64,000 bases of DNA. It comes from Prodigiosinella confusarubida (GTDB lineage Bacteria; Pseudomonadota; Gammaproteobacteria; Enterobacterales; Enterobacteriaceae). The DNA is taken from positions 1,054,001 to 1,118,000 of the forward strand of contig NZ_CP025085.1 in the NCBI RefSeq assembly GCF_002847015.1, read 5' to 3'. The position numbers and the translations under genes are program-made. This document shows positions 21,796-34,800 of this stretch, piece after piece. Position 1 is the stretch's first letter; each line of letters starts with the position of its first letter. The notes beneath the pieces are model-generated. The model had not been told where the DNA came from, did no database searches, and saw only the letters and a list, made by a program, of their open reading frames with translations.

Positions 21796-21976
21796 ATCAA
21801 CACATTCATATCCGGAGTGAGGGTACCTGCCACTACATACCTGCCAGGAATCTGTCAGCAGGTGGTGTGACCGATTCAATAAAAATTGTTTTTGTCCGAT
21901 AACCTGAAATCAATGCCTGATAAAGTAAGGGCGATGACTTTATTATCTAATAACCGCAGTTAAAGGAGAAAAAGAC

Positions 21977-22066
21977 ATGGATGGTTGCCTGCCGCAGTTT
22001 ACTTTGCCGTTGTCTCCCATTTTGGTCCTGATATCGCGACTACCGCAGGAATGTTGCCGTGCGTAA
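21977..22066 (+). CDS. Candidate 29-residue upstream ORF overlapping the bactofilin start
   Basis: A small ORF (MDGCLPQFTLPLSP..., ending ECCRA) starts at an ATG preceded by AAAGGAGAAAAAGAC, a stronger ribosome-binding site than that of the following gene. Its TAA (22064-22066) overlaps the GTG of the bactofilin by 8 bp, the geometry of translational coupling. There is no recognisable domain. It could be a leader peptide or a chance ORF; function unknown. Confidence 0.35.
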   Translation: MDGCLPQFTLPLSPILVLISRLPQECCRA

Positions 22067-22778
22067 ATATCATTTTTTGTGGGTTATCTGGGTGATGTGG
22101 GCCGGTGGCGTTGTTTTCTGGCTGACGGATGCACGTCTTGCGTTATCGGCCATGGCACTGCGCTATGGAACCCTGATTGGTCTGAGTCTGATTTTAATCA
22201 CCCTGATCGCTGTTTTATTTGGAAGTAAAAGGAGTAACCATATGTTTTCATTTGATAAAAGTAAAAAATCCGCTGAAACGCTGCAAGACACTCAAGCGGT
22301 AAATGATGCTGAGAAGTCCGTGCCAGTGCTACCGGAAACGGCGCTGGTCGTCAGCCCGGTACGGGTGAAAAAAGACACCTTTATTTCTCAGGGTATACAG
22401 CTTGTCGGTCGGGTTGAAGGAAACTGCAACATCACTATTGAAGGCAATATTGAAGGTGACGTGCAGTGTGAACACGTGATTAAAGTTGAGCTCGGCGGCA
22501 GTGTAAAAGGTGAACTGAGAGCGGAGCAGATTATTGTCAATGGTCTGGTCGAAGGTCGGTTGTATGCCAGCGTCATTAATGTTTTGTCTGCCGGTAATGT
22601 ACGGGGCGAAGTTTATGTTGATGAATTTACTATTGAGAAAGGGGGCGTATTTATCGGTCAGTCTAATTTGTTGACGCAGGATAAGGAAAAATCAGATTTA
22701 AAGAAAAAAGTTGTAAACAACGCGCTAAATGATAATGATGAAAATAATGTCACCGTGCTGGCTAAACCAGTTAAATAA
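22059..22778 (+). CDS. Membrane-anchored bactofilin (polymer-forming cytoskeletal protein, CcmA type)
   Basis: Bactofilins polymerise without nucleotide into filaments that scaffold cell-shape or polar structures. Two hydrophobic segments (about 5-24 and 38-55) are followed by a cytoplasmic linker and the bactofilin beta-helix (about 105-205), with short repeats such as VEGNCNITIEGNIEGDVQCE, GSVKGELRAEQIIVNG and GNVRGEVYVDEF, then a charged tail. The GTG at 22059 has AGGA 8 nt upstream. A second in-frame start, ATG at 22242, has a perfect AAGGAG 7 nt upstream and would give a soluble form beginning MFSFDKSKK, like typical bactofilins. Proteus CcmA, a relative, affects cell shape and swarming. 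No neighbour points to a partner. Confidence 0.85.
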   Translation: MRKYHFLWVIWVMWAGGVVFWLTDARLALSAMALRYGTLIGLSLILITLIAVLFGSKRSNHMFSFDKSKKSAETLQDTQAVNDAEKSVPVLPETALVVSPVRVKKDTFISQGIQLVGRVEGNCNITIEGNIEGDVQCEHVIKVELGGSVKGELRAEQIIVNGLVEGRLYASVINVLSAGNVRGEVYVDEFTIEKGGVFIGQSNLLTQDKEKSDLKKKVVNNALNDNDENNVTVLAKPVK

Positions 22779-22881
22779 ATTATTCATATAACGAATCACC
22801 TGGATGATCATCAGGAATATAATTAACCTGATAATAAATGTCTGGGCTTTTTTGTTGGCCTTATTAAATATCAATATCGGC

Positions 22882-23004
22882 TATACCTATGGATAATGTG
22901 AGTGTCGGGAAGGCAGTAACGGAGCGGGTCCTCAGGCGCTTACTCAGGTAAGTGCCTGGGCAAGGAAAGCCAACGCATTTGCCACTTAACGGATGACGGT
23001 ATAT
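22882..23004. repeat. Diverged ERIC-like repeat upstream of cas3
   Basis: The segment runs from TATACC to GGTATA and keeps the ERIC order: GGAAGGCAG, a CTCAGGCGCTTACTCAGGTAAGTGCCTGGG centre (22930-22960), then AAGCCAACGCAT and GGATGACGGTATA. Compared with the full copy at 62891-63017 it is clearly decayed. The 282-bp bactofilin-cas3 spacer holds this and AT-rich DNA that probably carries the cas promoter. Confidence 0.6.
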
Positions 23005-23060
23005 ATCCGTAAATTATGGCGGTGTTCTCTGTTGCTGTAGTTCTATTCTAAAAATAAGCG

Positions 23061-25808
23061 ATGATGACGGAAAATAATAAAAATGGGTCCGTTCCCCTCT
23101 ATTACCTTTATTGGGGGAAAGCGAACCGCTCTTCTGAGCATAATACCGATGATGAATATCATCTGCTGCCTTATCACTGTTTGGATGTGGCAGCTTGTGG
23201 GTATTGGCTGGTGAAGCAGAATCGCTTTCAGGCGCAGGATATTATGCAGTCGCTTGGGTTAACCGGGGACGCGGCCGCGTTGTGGCTGGCCTGGTTTCTG
23301 GCCTGGCATGATATCGGTAAATTTGCCAGAGGCTTCCAGCAACTCTATTCCTGTCCTGATTCACCGCTAGTCAAACCTGCCGGTAAGGCTTATCTGGAAC
23401 GCCACGATTCGCTGGGTTTCTGGTTGTGGAATGAGGTGCTTTATGATCGCTGGCAGACTGATCCCACCTGGTTGCCACATGCCACGGTGCCTGAAAAAAT
23501 GGAGAGATCAATTGAGATATGGATGCGATTGGTGTGCGGACATCATGGTAAACCGCCGCTGCATAAGGAAAGTCTGAGTCCGGCGTTTCATGCTGATGAT
23601 TATCAAGCCGCGCAGGATTATCTGACTGAACTGCACAGCGTTTTTCCCTCCTTAACCGAGTTCCCCTCACAATTTGCCGATAAAAACTGGCGACAACAGT
23701 TGATTCAACACAGTTGGTCGCTGGCGGGTATCGTGGTGCTGGCGGACTGGCTGGGTTCTCATCAGGACGACTTCCCCTATCGGGCACAACCGATATCGTT
23801 GGTGGAGTATTGGCATCAGCACGCGTTACCTCAGGCCAAAATCGCGGTGTGCCGCTTGCCATCAGTACCCGTTGTGAAACCGTTTCAAGGCATTAGCGGG
23901 CTGTTCCCATTTATTCAGCAGCCCACGCCATTGCAACAACAGGCGCTGGCGGTGGATATCACCACACCCGGCCCGCAGTTGTTTATTCTGGAAGATGTGA
24001 CCGGCGCGGGCAAAACTGAAGCGGCGATGATTCTGGCTCACCGCCTGATGAGCCAGCAAAAAGGGCAGGGGATTTATGTCGGGTTGCCGACGATGGCCAC
24101 CGCCAATGCGATGTACCAGCGTTTGTCGCGGGCTTACCGGGCACTGTACGTGGAGGAACATCAACCTTCACTGATGCTGGCACACGGCGCACGCGAGATG
24201 GTAACCGCGTTCCGTCAGTCATTATGGTCCGAAGATAACCGCGGACAGGCACAGTATGACCAGGATGAATCCAGCGCCAGTGCAGCCTGCAACAATTGGT
24301 TCGCTGACTCACGTAAAAAGGCGCTGTTGGCGGATGTCGGAGTTGGAACGCTTGATCAGGCGTTGATGGCGGTGATGCCTTACCGACATCAATCACTCCG
24401 ATTGCTGGGGTTGTGCAACAAAATTCTGCTTCTGGATGAAGTTCACGCCTATGACGCCTATATGAGCAAGATTCTGGAAAACCTGCTGGCGTTTCATGCC
24501 CGACAGGGCGGCAGTGCGGTTATTCTCACCGCCACGTTATCTTCCTCCCAACGTGAACGGTTGTTGCAGGCTTTTCATCAAGGGATGAACGCGCCAGCGA
24601 TACCACTTCATCCTGCGGAGGACGCCGGATACCCGTGGTTTACCCACCTGACACAACAACATTTGACCGAGTTGTCGCTGGCGACCCGTCCGGAAGTACA
24701 ACGCTCGGTACAAATCCACTGGCTAACGCAACGGGAGCAAGGGATCGACATTATTCGTCAGGCGCTGGACGCCGGACAGTGTGTCTGCTGGATCCGCAAT
24801 ACCGTGGATGATGCGATAGCGGTGTATCAGCAATTACGTCAAAGCACGTGGTTGCCGCAAGAAAATTTACTGTTGTTTCATAGTCGTTTTGCATTTTGTG
24901 ATCGCCTGGAGATTGAGCAACAGGCGTTGGCATGGTTTGGCAAATCCGACCAGGCGCCGCAACGGCGCGGCAAGGTACTGATCGCCACACAGGTAGTAGA
25001 ACAGTCGTTGGATATCGACGTGGACGTGATGATAAGCGATCTGGCGCCGGTGGATTTACTGATTCAACGTGCCGGACGGTTACAGCGCCATATCCGTGCG
25101 CTAGATGGCCGTTGTAAAACCAACCTGGACGCTGAACCGCTGCACGATGAACGTCCGGCTGCCACCCTGCATGTTCTGGCACCGGAATGGCAACCCGAGG
25201 CGGAGGCTTCCTGGCTGGGCAGCGAGTTACGCCACAGTGGTTTTGTCTATCCCGACCATGCGGTGCTGTGGCGGACACAGGCGGTGTTACGTGATAGCGG
25301 CGCTATTCGTATGCCGGAAGATGCCCGCATGCTGATTGAAAGCGTCTATGAAGAGCAGATCCCCGCGCCTGCCGCATTGCAGGATATCGCCAATCAGGTG
25401 CTGGGTAACACCTACAGCCAGCGTTCTGTGGCGAAACAGTCGTCACTCACTATGGCGCAAGGGTATTCCATTACCTCCAGTGATCGCGGGTGGGGAGAAG
25501 AGGTCGATATCTTTACCCGGCTGGGTGCGGCTTCCATCGACGTTTATCTGGCCTGGCAGCCAGCCACTGACAATGAACTTCCGCAACCTTATGCCGGAAC
25601 CGGTGAATTCGGCTGGGATAAAAGTCGTTTATCGGTGCGGGAAAGCTGGTGGCAGAAGCATGAAAAAGCACTGCCGGTATTGCGGGACGAACGGTTGGAA
25701 CGGTTTCGCCAATGTTTGCACCGCCCGACGGCGCAGGTATTGCTGCTGACGCCGGGCGAGACACCTGCGTTTTACCGTCAGGAAACGGGGCTGACCGCCC
25801 CGGAATAG
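23061..25808 (+). CDS. cas3: CRISPR-associated helicase/nuclease Cas3 (type I-E)
   Basis: Cas3 is recruited by target-bound Cascade, nicks and then degrades the DNA while translocating. The 915-residue protein begins with an HD nuclease domain (H39 in LPYHCLD, HD at 83-84 in AWHDIGKFARG), followed by a superfamily 2 helicase: Walker A TGAGKTEA (Lys318), DEVH box (Asp459), TATLSS (motif III), and the motif VI QRAGRLQRH. All catalytic signatures are intact. Start could be the ATG at 23061 or the next codon; no strong ribosome site precedes either. First gene of the cas cluster, 66 bp before cse1. Confidence 0.96.
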   Translation: MMTENNKNGSVPLYYLYWGKANRSSEHNTDDEYHLLPYHCLDVAACGYWLVKQNRFQAQDIMQSLGLTGDAAALWLAWFLAWHDIGKFARGFQQLYSCPDSPLVKPAGKAYLERHDSLGFWLWNEVLYDRWQTDPTWLPHATVPEKMERSIEIWMRLVCGHHGKPPLHKESLSPAFHADDYQAAQDYLTELHSVFPSLTEFPSQFADKNWRQQLIQHSWSLAGIVVLADWLGSHQDDFPYRAQPISLVEYWHQHALPQAKIAVCRLPSVPVVKPFQGISGLFPFIQQPTPLQQQALAVDITTPGPQLFILEDVTGAGKTEAAMILAHRLMSQQKGQGIYVGLPTMATANAMYQRLSRAYRALYVEEHQPSLMLAHGAREMVTAFRQSLWSEDNRGQAQYDQDESSASAACNNWFADSRKKALLADVGVGTLDQALMAVMPYRHQSLRLLGLCNKILLLDEVHAYDAYMSKILENLLAFHARQGGSAVILTATLSSSQRERLLQAFHQGMNAPAIPLHPAEDAGYPWFTHLTQQHLTELSLATRPEVQRSVQIHWLTQREQGIDIIRQALDAGQCVCWIRNTVDDAIAVYQQLRQSTWLPQENLLLFHSRFAFCDRLEIEQQALAWFGKSDQAPQRRGKVLIATQVVEQSLDIDVDVMISDLAPVDLLIQRAGRLQRHIRALDGRCKTNLDAEPLHDERPAATLHVLAPEWQPEAEASWLGSELRHSGFVYPDHAVLWRTQAVLRDSGAIRMPEDARMLIESVYEEQIPAPAALQDIANQVLGNTYSQRSVAKQSSLTMAQGYSITSSDRGWGEEVDIFTRLGAASIDVYLAWQPATDNELPQPYAGTGEFGWDKSRLSVRESWWQKHEKALPVLRDERLERFRQCLHRPTAQVLLLTPGETPAFYRQETGLTAPE

Positions 25809-25862
25809 TGATGAGAAAACGATAAATCAAATGAAGTGTCCTCACGGACGAGGTGTAACTGA

Positions 25863-28032
<2,170 letters not shown>

Positions 28033-28034
28033 TC

Positions 28035-29093
28035 ATGACCACTTTTATCCAGCTCCATTTTTTAACCGCTTACGCGCCCGCCAACCTGAACCGTGATGAC
28101 GCCGGACGACCCAAAACGGCTATCGTGGGGGGAGTAGAACGCTTACGCGTCTCTTCCCAAAGCCTGAAACGCGCCTGGCGAACGTCTGAAGTGTTTGAAT
28201 CCGCATTGACCGGACATATTGGCCAACGTACTCGTCGTTTGGGGCAGGAAGTGTATAAAGCGTTGATTGCGGGTGGGATGGCGGAAAAACTGGCCGATAA
28301 AGCGGCACTTGGTATGGCAGCCCAGTTTGGTAAAGCTAAAAAAGAGGAGAAAGAGAGTAAAAACCCACTGGAGAAATATGACATTGAACAGTTGGCCCAT
28401 GTCAGTGTGCGGGAACGGGCGCTGGTGGATGCGCTGGTGAACACGTTGGTTGCAGAGAACCGCGAGCCTACCGCTGAAGAACTTAAATTGTTGCGTAAAG
28501 ATATCGCCAGTGCGGATATCGCTTTATTTGGGCGGATGCTGGCCTCCAGCCCGGCATTCAATATTGAGGCCGCGTGTCAGGTGGCGCATGCGCTCGGCGT
28601 CAGTGCCGTTACGGTGGAGGATGATTTCTTCACTGCCGTGGACGACCTCAATAATGATGAAGATGCCGGTTCGGGTCATATGGGCGAACAGGGTTTTGCC
28701 TCATCGCTGTTCTATCAATACATCTGCATCAATCGTGATCTACTGCTGGCAAATCTCGGCAATGACGACGCGCTGCTACAGCGGACTTTGCGGGCATTGA
28801 CGGAAACGGCATTGACGGTTTCTCCCACAGGTAAGCAGAACAGCTTTGCCTCCCGTGCCTATGCCTCTTATGCGCTAGCGGAACGAGGTACACAGCAGCC
28901 ACGGGCGCTATCAGTGGCGTACTTCACGCCGATCCGTAGCCAGAGCCAATTGGTCGATGCCATTACGGTACTGGAAAATCAGAAGGCGAAATTTGATCGC
29001 GCCTATGGGGCCAGTAGCCTGGAACAGACGGTGATGAACGTGGAGTCCGGCACCGGCAGCCTGGCTGAACTGATGGACTTTATCGCGCAGTAA
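28035..29093 (+). CDS. casC: Cascade backbone subunit Cas7 (Cse4/CasC)
   Basis: Six copies of Cas7 make the backbone that holds the crRNA. The 352-residue protein has the family start (FIQLHFLTAYAPANLNRDDAGRPKTA) and the VERLRVSSQSLKRAWRTS motif (about 35-52), plus ISPTGKQNSFAS-like VSPTGKQNSFASRAYA (about 258-273) conserved in I-E members. The ATG has AAGGAA 4-9 nt upstream. Sits between cse2 and cas5. Confidence 0.96.
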   Translation: MTTFIQLHFLTAYAPANLNRDDAGRPKTAIVGGVERLRVSSQSLKRAWRTSEVFESALTGHIGQRTRRLGQEVYKALIAGGMAEKLADKAALGMAAQFGKAKKEEKESKNPLEKYDIEQLAHVSVRERALVDALVNTLVAENREPTAEELKLLRKDIASADIALFGRMLASSPAFNIEAACQVAHALGVSAVTVEDDFFTAVDDLNNDEDAGSGHMGEQGFASSLFYQYICINRDLLLANLGNDDALLQRTLRALTETALTVSPTGKQNSFASRAYASYALAERGTQQPRALSVAYFTPIRSQSQLVDAITVLENQKAKFDRAYGASSLEQTVMNVESGTGSLAELMDFIAQ

Positions 29094-29104
29094 GGGAGAG
29101 ACAG

Positions 29105-29839
29105 ATGACTCACTATCTGGTATTTCAACTCTATGCACCGCTGGTGTCATGGGGTGAACCGGCGGTGGGGGAAGTGCGACATACTTCCCCCATCCCCAGC
29201 CGTTCCGCCCTGTTGGGGTTGCTGGCCGCCGCATTGGGCATTCGACGTGATGAAGAGGAGCGTCTGGTGCAGTTTAATCAGCATTACCGTTTTGCTGTTC
29301 GACCCTTATCCGGTTGTGAAGGTTGGTTGCGTGATTATCATACGGTACAGATGCCGAAGGAAGATCGTAAACGTATCCGCCGAACCCGGCGGGATGAGTT
29401 GTTGCCGGACGCCGGGCAATCACTGGAAACGATGCTGACCACCCGCGAGTATCGTTGCGATGCGTATTACCATATCGCGGTCAGTGAAACGCCCGACGCA
29501 CCCTATTCGCTGCATCAACTGGCTGATGCCCTGCGTGAACCGGTATTTACACTCTATCTGGGGCGTAAAAGTTGCCCTCTGGCATTGCCGCTGGCACCCC
29601 ATCTCTTTAGCGGAACACTGGCGGATATCTGGCAGCAGGCCAGTAATACCACGTTGCTCAACGATGAAGACCTGCAACGGCTCAATCACCCTACCGGCCT
29701 TTGCTATTGGGAACAGGATGATGACAGCGGTATGCCGGTGCTATCTCGTGTTCTGCGTGGCGACCAGCCGCTTAGTCGCAGGCGTTGGCAGTTTACAACT
29801 CGCAGGCAGTATAGCGGCACCTGGAAGGGGGAAAAGTGA
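29105..29839 (+). CDS. casD: Cascade subunit Cas5 (CasD)
   Basis: Cas5 caps the 5' handle of the crRNA. The 244-residue RAMP-fold protein shows the family N-terminus (LVFQLYAPLVSWGEPAVGEVRHTSPIPSRSALLGLLAAALGI, about 4-45) with the PSRSALLGLLAAALGI glycine-rich stretch. GGGAGAGAC precedes the ATG. Its TGA shares the A with the ATG of cas6e (TGATG), showing translational coupling. Confidence 0.95.
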   Translation: MTHYLVFQLYAPLVSWGEPAVGEVRHTSPIPSRSALLGLLAAALGIRRDEEERLVQFNQHYRFAVRPLSGCEGWLRDYHTVQMPKEDRKRIRRTRRDELLPDAGQSLETMLTTREYRCDAYYHIAVSETPDAPYSLHQLADALREPVFTLYLGRKSCPLALPLAPHLFSGTLADIWQQASNTTLLNDEDLQRLNHPTGLCYWEQDDDSGMPVLSRVLRGDQPLSRRRWQFTTRRQYSGTWKGEK

Positions 29840-30486
29840 TGTTTTTTTCCCGAGTAACCTTACAACTGGCGGCGTTGCCCGCGGTGATGGCGCAAAAGCG
29901 TCAGTATGCGGGTGGTTATGCCAGTCACCAGTGGTTGTGGCAATTGTTCCCGCAGGATGAAACGCGTCATTTCCTGTTTCGGGAAGAAACGCTGGGGTCA
30001 GGCAATCAATTTTATCTGCTTTCCCAACAGGCGCCTCGTCAGGATCACAATCTGTTCCGTGTAGAAACCAAACCCTACCAGCCGCAACTACGGGATGAAA
30101 TGGCGCTGCAATTTTCACTGCGCGCCAACCCGGTGGTGATGCGCCAGCGTCAGCGCAGCGATGTGCTGATGGATGCCAAACAGCGTGCCAGACAGCAGGG
30201 TGTCAGTGGTGATGCGCTGTGGCGGCATCAGCAGGATGCGGCGACCCAGTGGCTGCAACAGCAGGGTGAGCAAAGGGGGTTTACAGTGGCGGCTTGCCGA
30301 GTGGATGGTTACCAGCGACATCGGCTGTATAAGCCGGGACAGGAAAATGCTATTCAGTTCAGCAGCGTAGATTTTGACGGCCTGTTGCGCATTACTGATG
30401 TTAGCCGCTTTATGACGGCGGTGCAGCAGGGGTTGGGGAAAAGTAAAGCGCTGGGTTGTGGTCTGCTATTACTCAGGCGTGCCTGA
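29839..30486 (+). CDS. casE: CRISPR RNA endonuclease Cas6e (CasE)
   Basis: Cas6e cuts pre-crRNA at the base of each repeat hairpin and stays on the 3' handle. The 215-residue protein has the conserved His30 in YASHQWLWQLFP, equivalent to the catalytic histidine of E. coli CasE, and the C-terminal glycine-rich loop QGLGKSKALGCGLLLL. The ATG at 29839 overlapping the cas5 stop is chosen; a GTG one codon earlier is less likely. Confidence 0.95.
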   Translation: MFFSRVTLQLAALPAVMAQKRQYAGGYASHQWLWQLFPQDETRHFLFREETLGSGNQFYLLSQQAPRQDHNLFRVETKPYQPQLRDEMALQFSLRANPVVMRQRQRSDVLMDAKQRARQQGVSGDALWRHQQDAATQWLQQQGEQRGFTVAACRVDGYQRHRLYKPGQENAIQFSSVDFDGLLRITDVSRFMTAVQQGLGKSKALGCGLLLLRRA

Positions 30487-30509
30487 CAAAACAATCACCG
30501 GAGGCAGAG

Positions 30510-31723
<1,214 letters not shown>

Positions 31724-31807
31724 GTTAGTGTTCTTTAACAAGCAGGAAAAATTGGTGGATTTTTTAAGACTAGAAAATTCCTTATAAAACAGGTATATAT
31801 TTTTAGA
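31724..31807 (+). promoter_or_regulatory. CRISPR leader
   Basis: An 84-bp AT-rich stretch between cas2 and the first repeat. It starts with GTGTTCTTTAACAAG, like the E. coli I-E leader, and ends in TATATTTTTAGA directly before repeat 1. A perfect IHF-type match (WATCAAnnnnTTR) lies at 31715-31727, but it is further from the repeat than the functional site in E. coli, so its role is uncertain. Spacer insertion should occur at the 31807/31808 junction. Confidence 0.75.
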
Positions 31808-34800
31808 GTGTTCCCCGCACCCGCGGGGATAAACCGTAAACAATTGCAGGACCAGCAAAATCTGTGGCGTGTTCCCCGCACCCGCGGGGATAAACCACAA
31901 AACGACTAAACGCCTGCTGACTTAACAGCGTGTTCCCCGCACCCGCGGGGATAAACCGTCATCGTTAAATCCTCAGCCTGTTCGCGAGACGTGTTCCCCG
32001 CACCCGCGGGGATAAACCGATGATTACGTGTTTAGCGTCATTGCTGCCGTTGTGTTCCCCGCACCCGCGGGGATAAACCGGCGTTTGCAATTGCAAACGC
32101 GGTCATGAATACGTGTTCCCCGCACCCGCGGGGATAAACCGGAGTTATTCAGAACGTCTAGTTTAGTAGCGCCGTGTTCCCCGCACCCGCGGGGATAAAC
32201 CGTGCTCATGCATCGCGATACTCATAATCCCATTGTGTTCCCCGCACCCGCGGGGATAAACCGGCGGGCTACCGTAACAGCAAATGGAACGGTGCAGTGT
32301 TCCCCGCACCCGCGGGGATAAACCGCAGCGGCGATTATTTCTGATAAGCTCAAAAGTGTGTTCCCCGCACCCGCGGGGATAAACCGGTGTGATTTGGACA
32401 ATACTTTTTGAGGATGACGTGTTCCCCGCACCCGCGGGGATAAACCGACCCATTTATCTGTGAAATAGATGGTGTCATCGTGTTCCCCGCACCCGCGGGG
32501 ATAAACCGAAAATCCATCTCCTAACGCTGAAATTGGAGTCGTGTTCCCCGCACCCGCGGGGATAAACCGATATTGAATATTCTCATAAGTAGAAGCCTGC
32601 AGTGTTCCCCGCACCCGCGGGGATAAACCGCGGTGAGAGCGATTACAGGCGCGCTAATTATAGTGTTCCCCGCACCCGCGGGGATAAACCGTAATGATCG
32701 TGTTCATATTGAAGTAAAAGATGGTGTTCCCCGCACCCGCGGGGATAAACCGAAAAAGGAATCCTAAAATACATCCCAGCATGGGTGTTCCCCGCACCCG
32801 CGGGGATAAACCGCGTGGTATGAGATTACCATTGGTAAATAAAAAGTGTTCCCCGCACCCGCGGGGATAAACCGATACCCGCTCTGGACTAGAGGCGACA
32901 GCAACAGTGTTCCCCGCACCCGCGGGGATAAACCGAGGAAGGTGTCTTTTTATCAACTACAGACTGAGTGTTCCCCGCACCCGCGGGGATAAACCGTCAA
33001 TTCGCTCAATATATAAAAGGGATCTCACGTGTTCCCCGCACCCGCGGGGATAAACCGCATCGACAAAAGAGACGTCATCTGGCGCACAAGTGTTCCCCGC
33101 ACCCGCGGGGATAAACCGTATTGCGGCGTGAAGACCACACCGGCGCGGCTGTGTTCCCCGCACCCGCGGGGATAAACCGCGCTTCAAACCGGTGGCACAC
33201 GCATGTAATCTGTGTTCCCCGCACCCGCGGGGATAAACCGGCAGAATATCTGCTCATGCCAAAACATATCATGTGTTCCCCGCACCCGCGGGGATAAACC
33301 GCAATGCCGATGTCCATAACAAAACAATATCAAGTGTTCCCCGCACCCGCGGGGATAAACCGTAGACGCTTTTATACTTGCCAAACGGCACGTTGTGTTC
33401 CCCGCACCCGCGGGGATAAACCGTATAAAGCACAAAGCACCTCGCGGGGCTTTTTGTGTTCCCCGCACCCGCGGGGATAAACCGATGTCTGGCCTACTTA
33501 CACACTCAACGATGACGTGTTCCCCGCACCCGCGGGGATAAACCGTCAACATGGATTCCCTTATGCGTACTGTTGGAGTGTTCCCCGCACCCGCGGGGAT
33601 AAACCGAGTATTTGTAATGATATCGAACATTCAGTGCAGTGTTCCCCGCACCCGCGGGGATAAACCGCATATTCATGGAGCCATCATGGTGCGGTGAAAG
33701 TGTTCCCCGCACCCGCGGGGATAAACCGCCCGAGCTACCAATGCATCGGCTTGGATCTTAGTGTTCCCCGCACCCGCGGGGATAAACCGTCTGCCTTTGA
33801 ATCTTTTGGCGTATCAGTATTGTGTTCCCCGCACCCGCGGGGATAAACCGTATGATGCCGGTGTGTGTCAGCGCGACTTAGAGTGTTCCCCGCACCCGCG
33901 GGGATAAACCGCAAATGCGTCAGCAGCATCAGGGGTGGGGTTAGTGTTCCCCGCACCCGCGGGGATAAACCGCTTACCGGTAACGTGCTTACTGACGTTG
34001 TTGAGTGTTCCCCGCACCCGCGGGGATAAACCGGTGAATTTGTATATCGTCACGAGCCAGCCAACGTGTTCCCCGCACCCGCGGGGATAAACCGGTTCCA
34101 ACTTCGCGCACCGACCCAGTGCGAGCGTGTTCCCCGCACCCGCGGGGATAAACCGATTCTGAGCCCAATTCTCAAGTTGTTAACCCCGTGTTCCCCGCAC
34201 CCGCGGGGATAAACCGCTGGTGAAATTCTTGATTGACCAGTTGAAACCGTGTTCCCCGCACCCGCGGGGATAAACCGCACGGCATACCCAATCATCTGTG
34301 GGACAGAGGGTGTTCCCCGCACCCGCGGGGATAAACCGCTTCTTTATCTAATGTGGCCTGCGCGTTAACCGTGTTCCCCGCACCCGCGGGGATAAACCGG
34401 CCCGGCGTTCCTGGCGGCTCATCTGGTTGAAGTGTTCCCCGCACCCGCGGGGATAAACCGTAGAACAGAACTGTATCACCGGTAGTTGCCGCAGTGTTCC
34501 CCGCACCCGCGGGGATAAACCGTCGCAATGGCGTAATGATTACATGCTCTGGCGGTGTTCCCCGCACCCGCGGGGATAAACCGAATCAGGACGTAGCCAG
34601 TGTCCTGAGCAACATGTGTTCCCCGCACCCGCGGGGATAAACCGGTTTGGGTATCCGCTTTGTTGAAGTCGCACTAGTGTTCCCCGCACCTGCGGGGATA
34701 AACCGCTTGCTGCTCGTCAGCCTGAGCGTCAGCTGGAGTGTTCCCCGCACCCGCGGGGATAAACCGCCACCAACCAGGAACTTTTTCACCATTCTCCCGT

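Noticed and set aside
34370-34431. Spacer 43 could encode a collagen-like PGVPGG stretch of a phage tail fibre
   Set aside because: The match is only a few residues and cannot identify a source without a database search.
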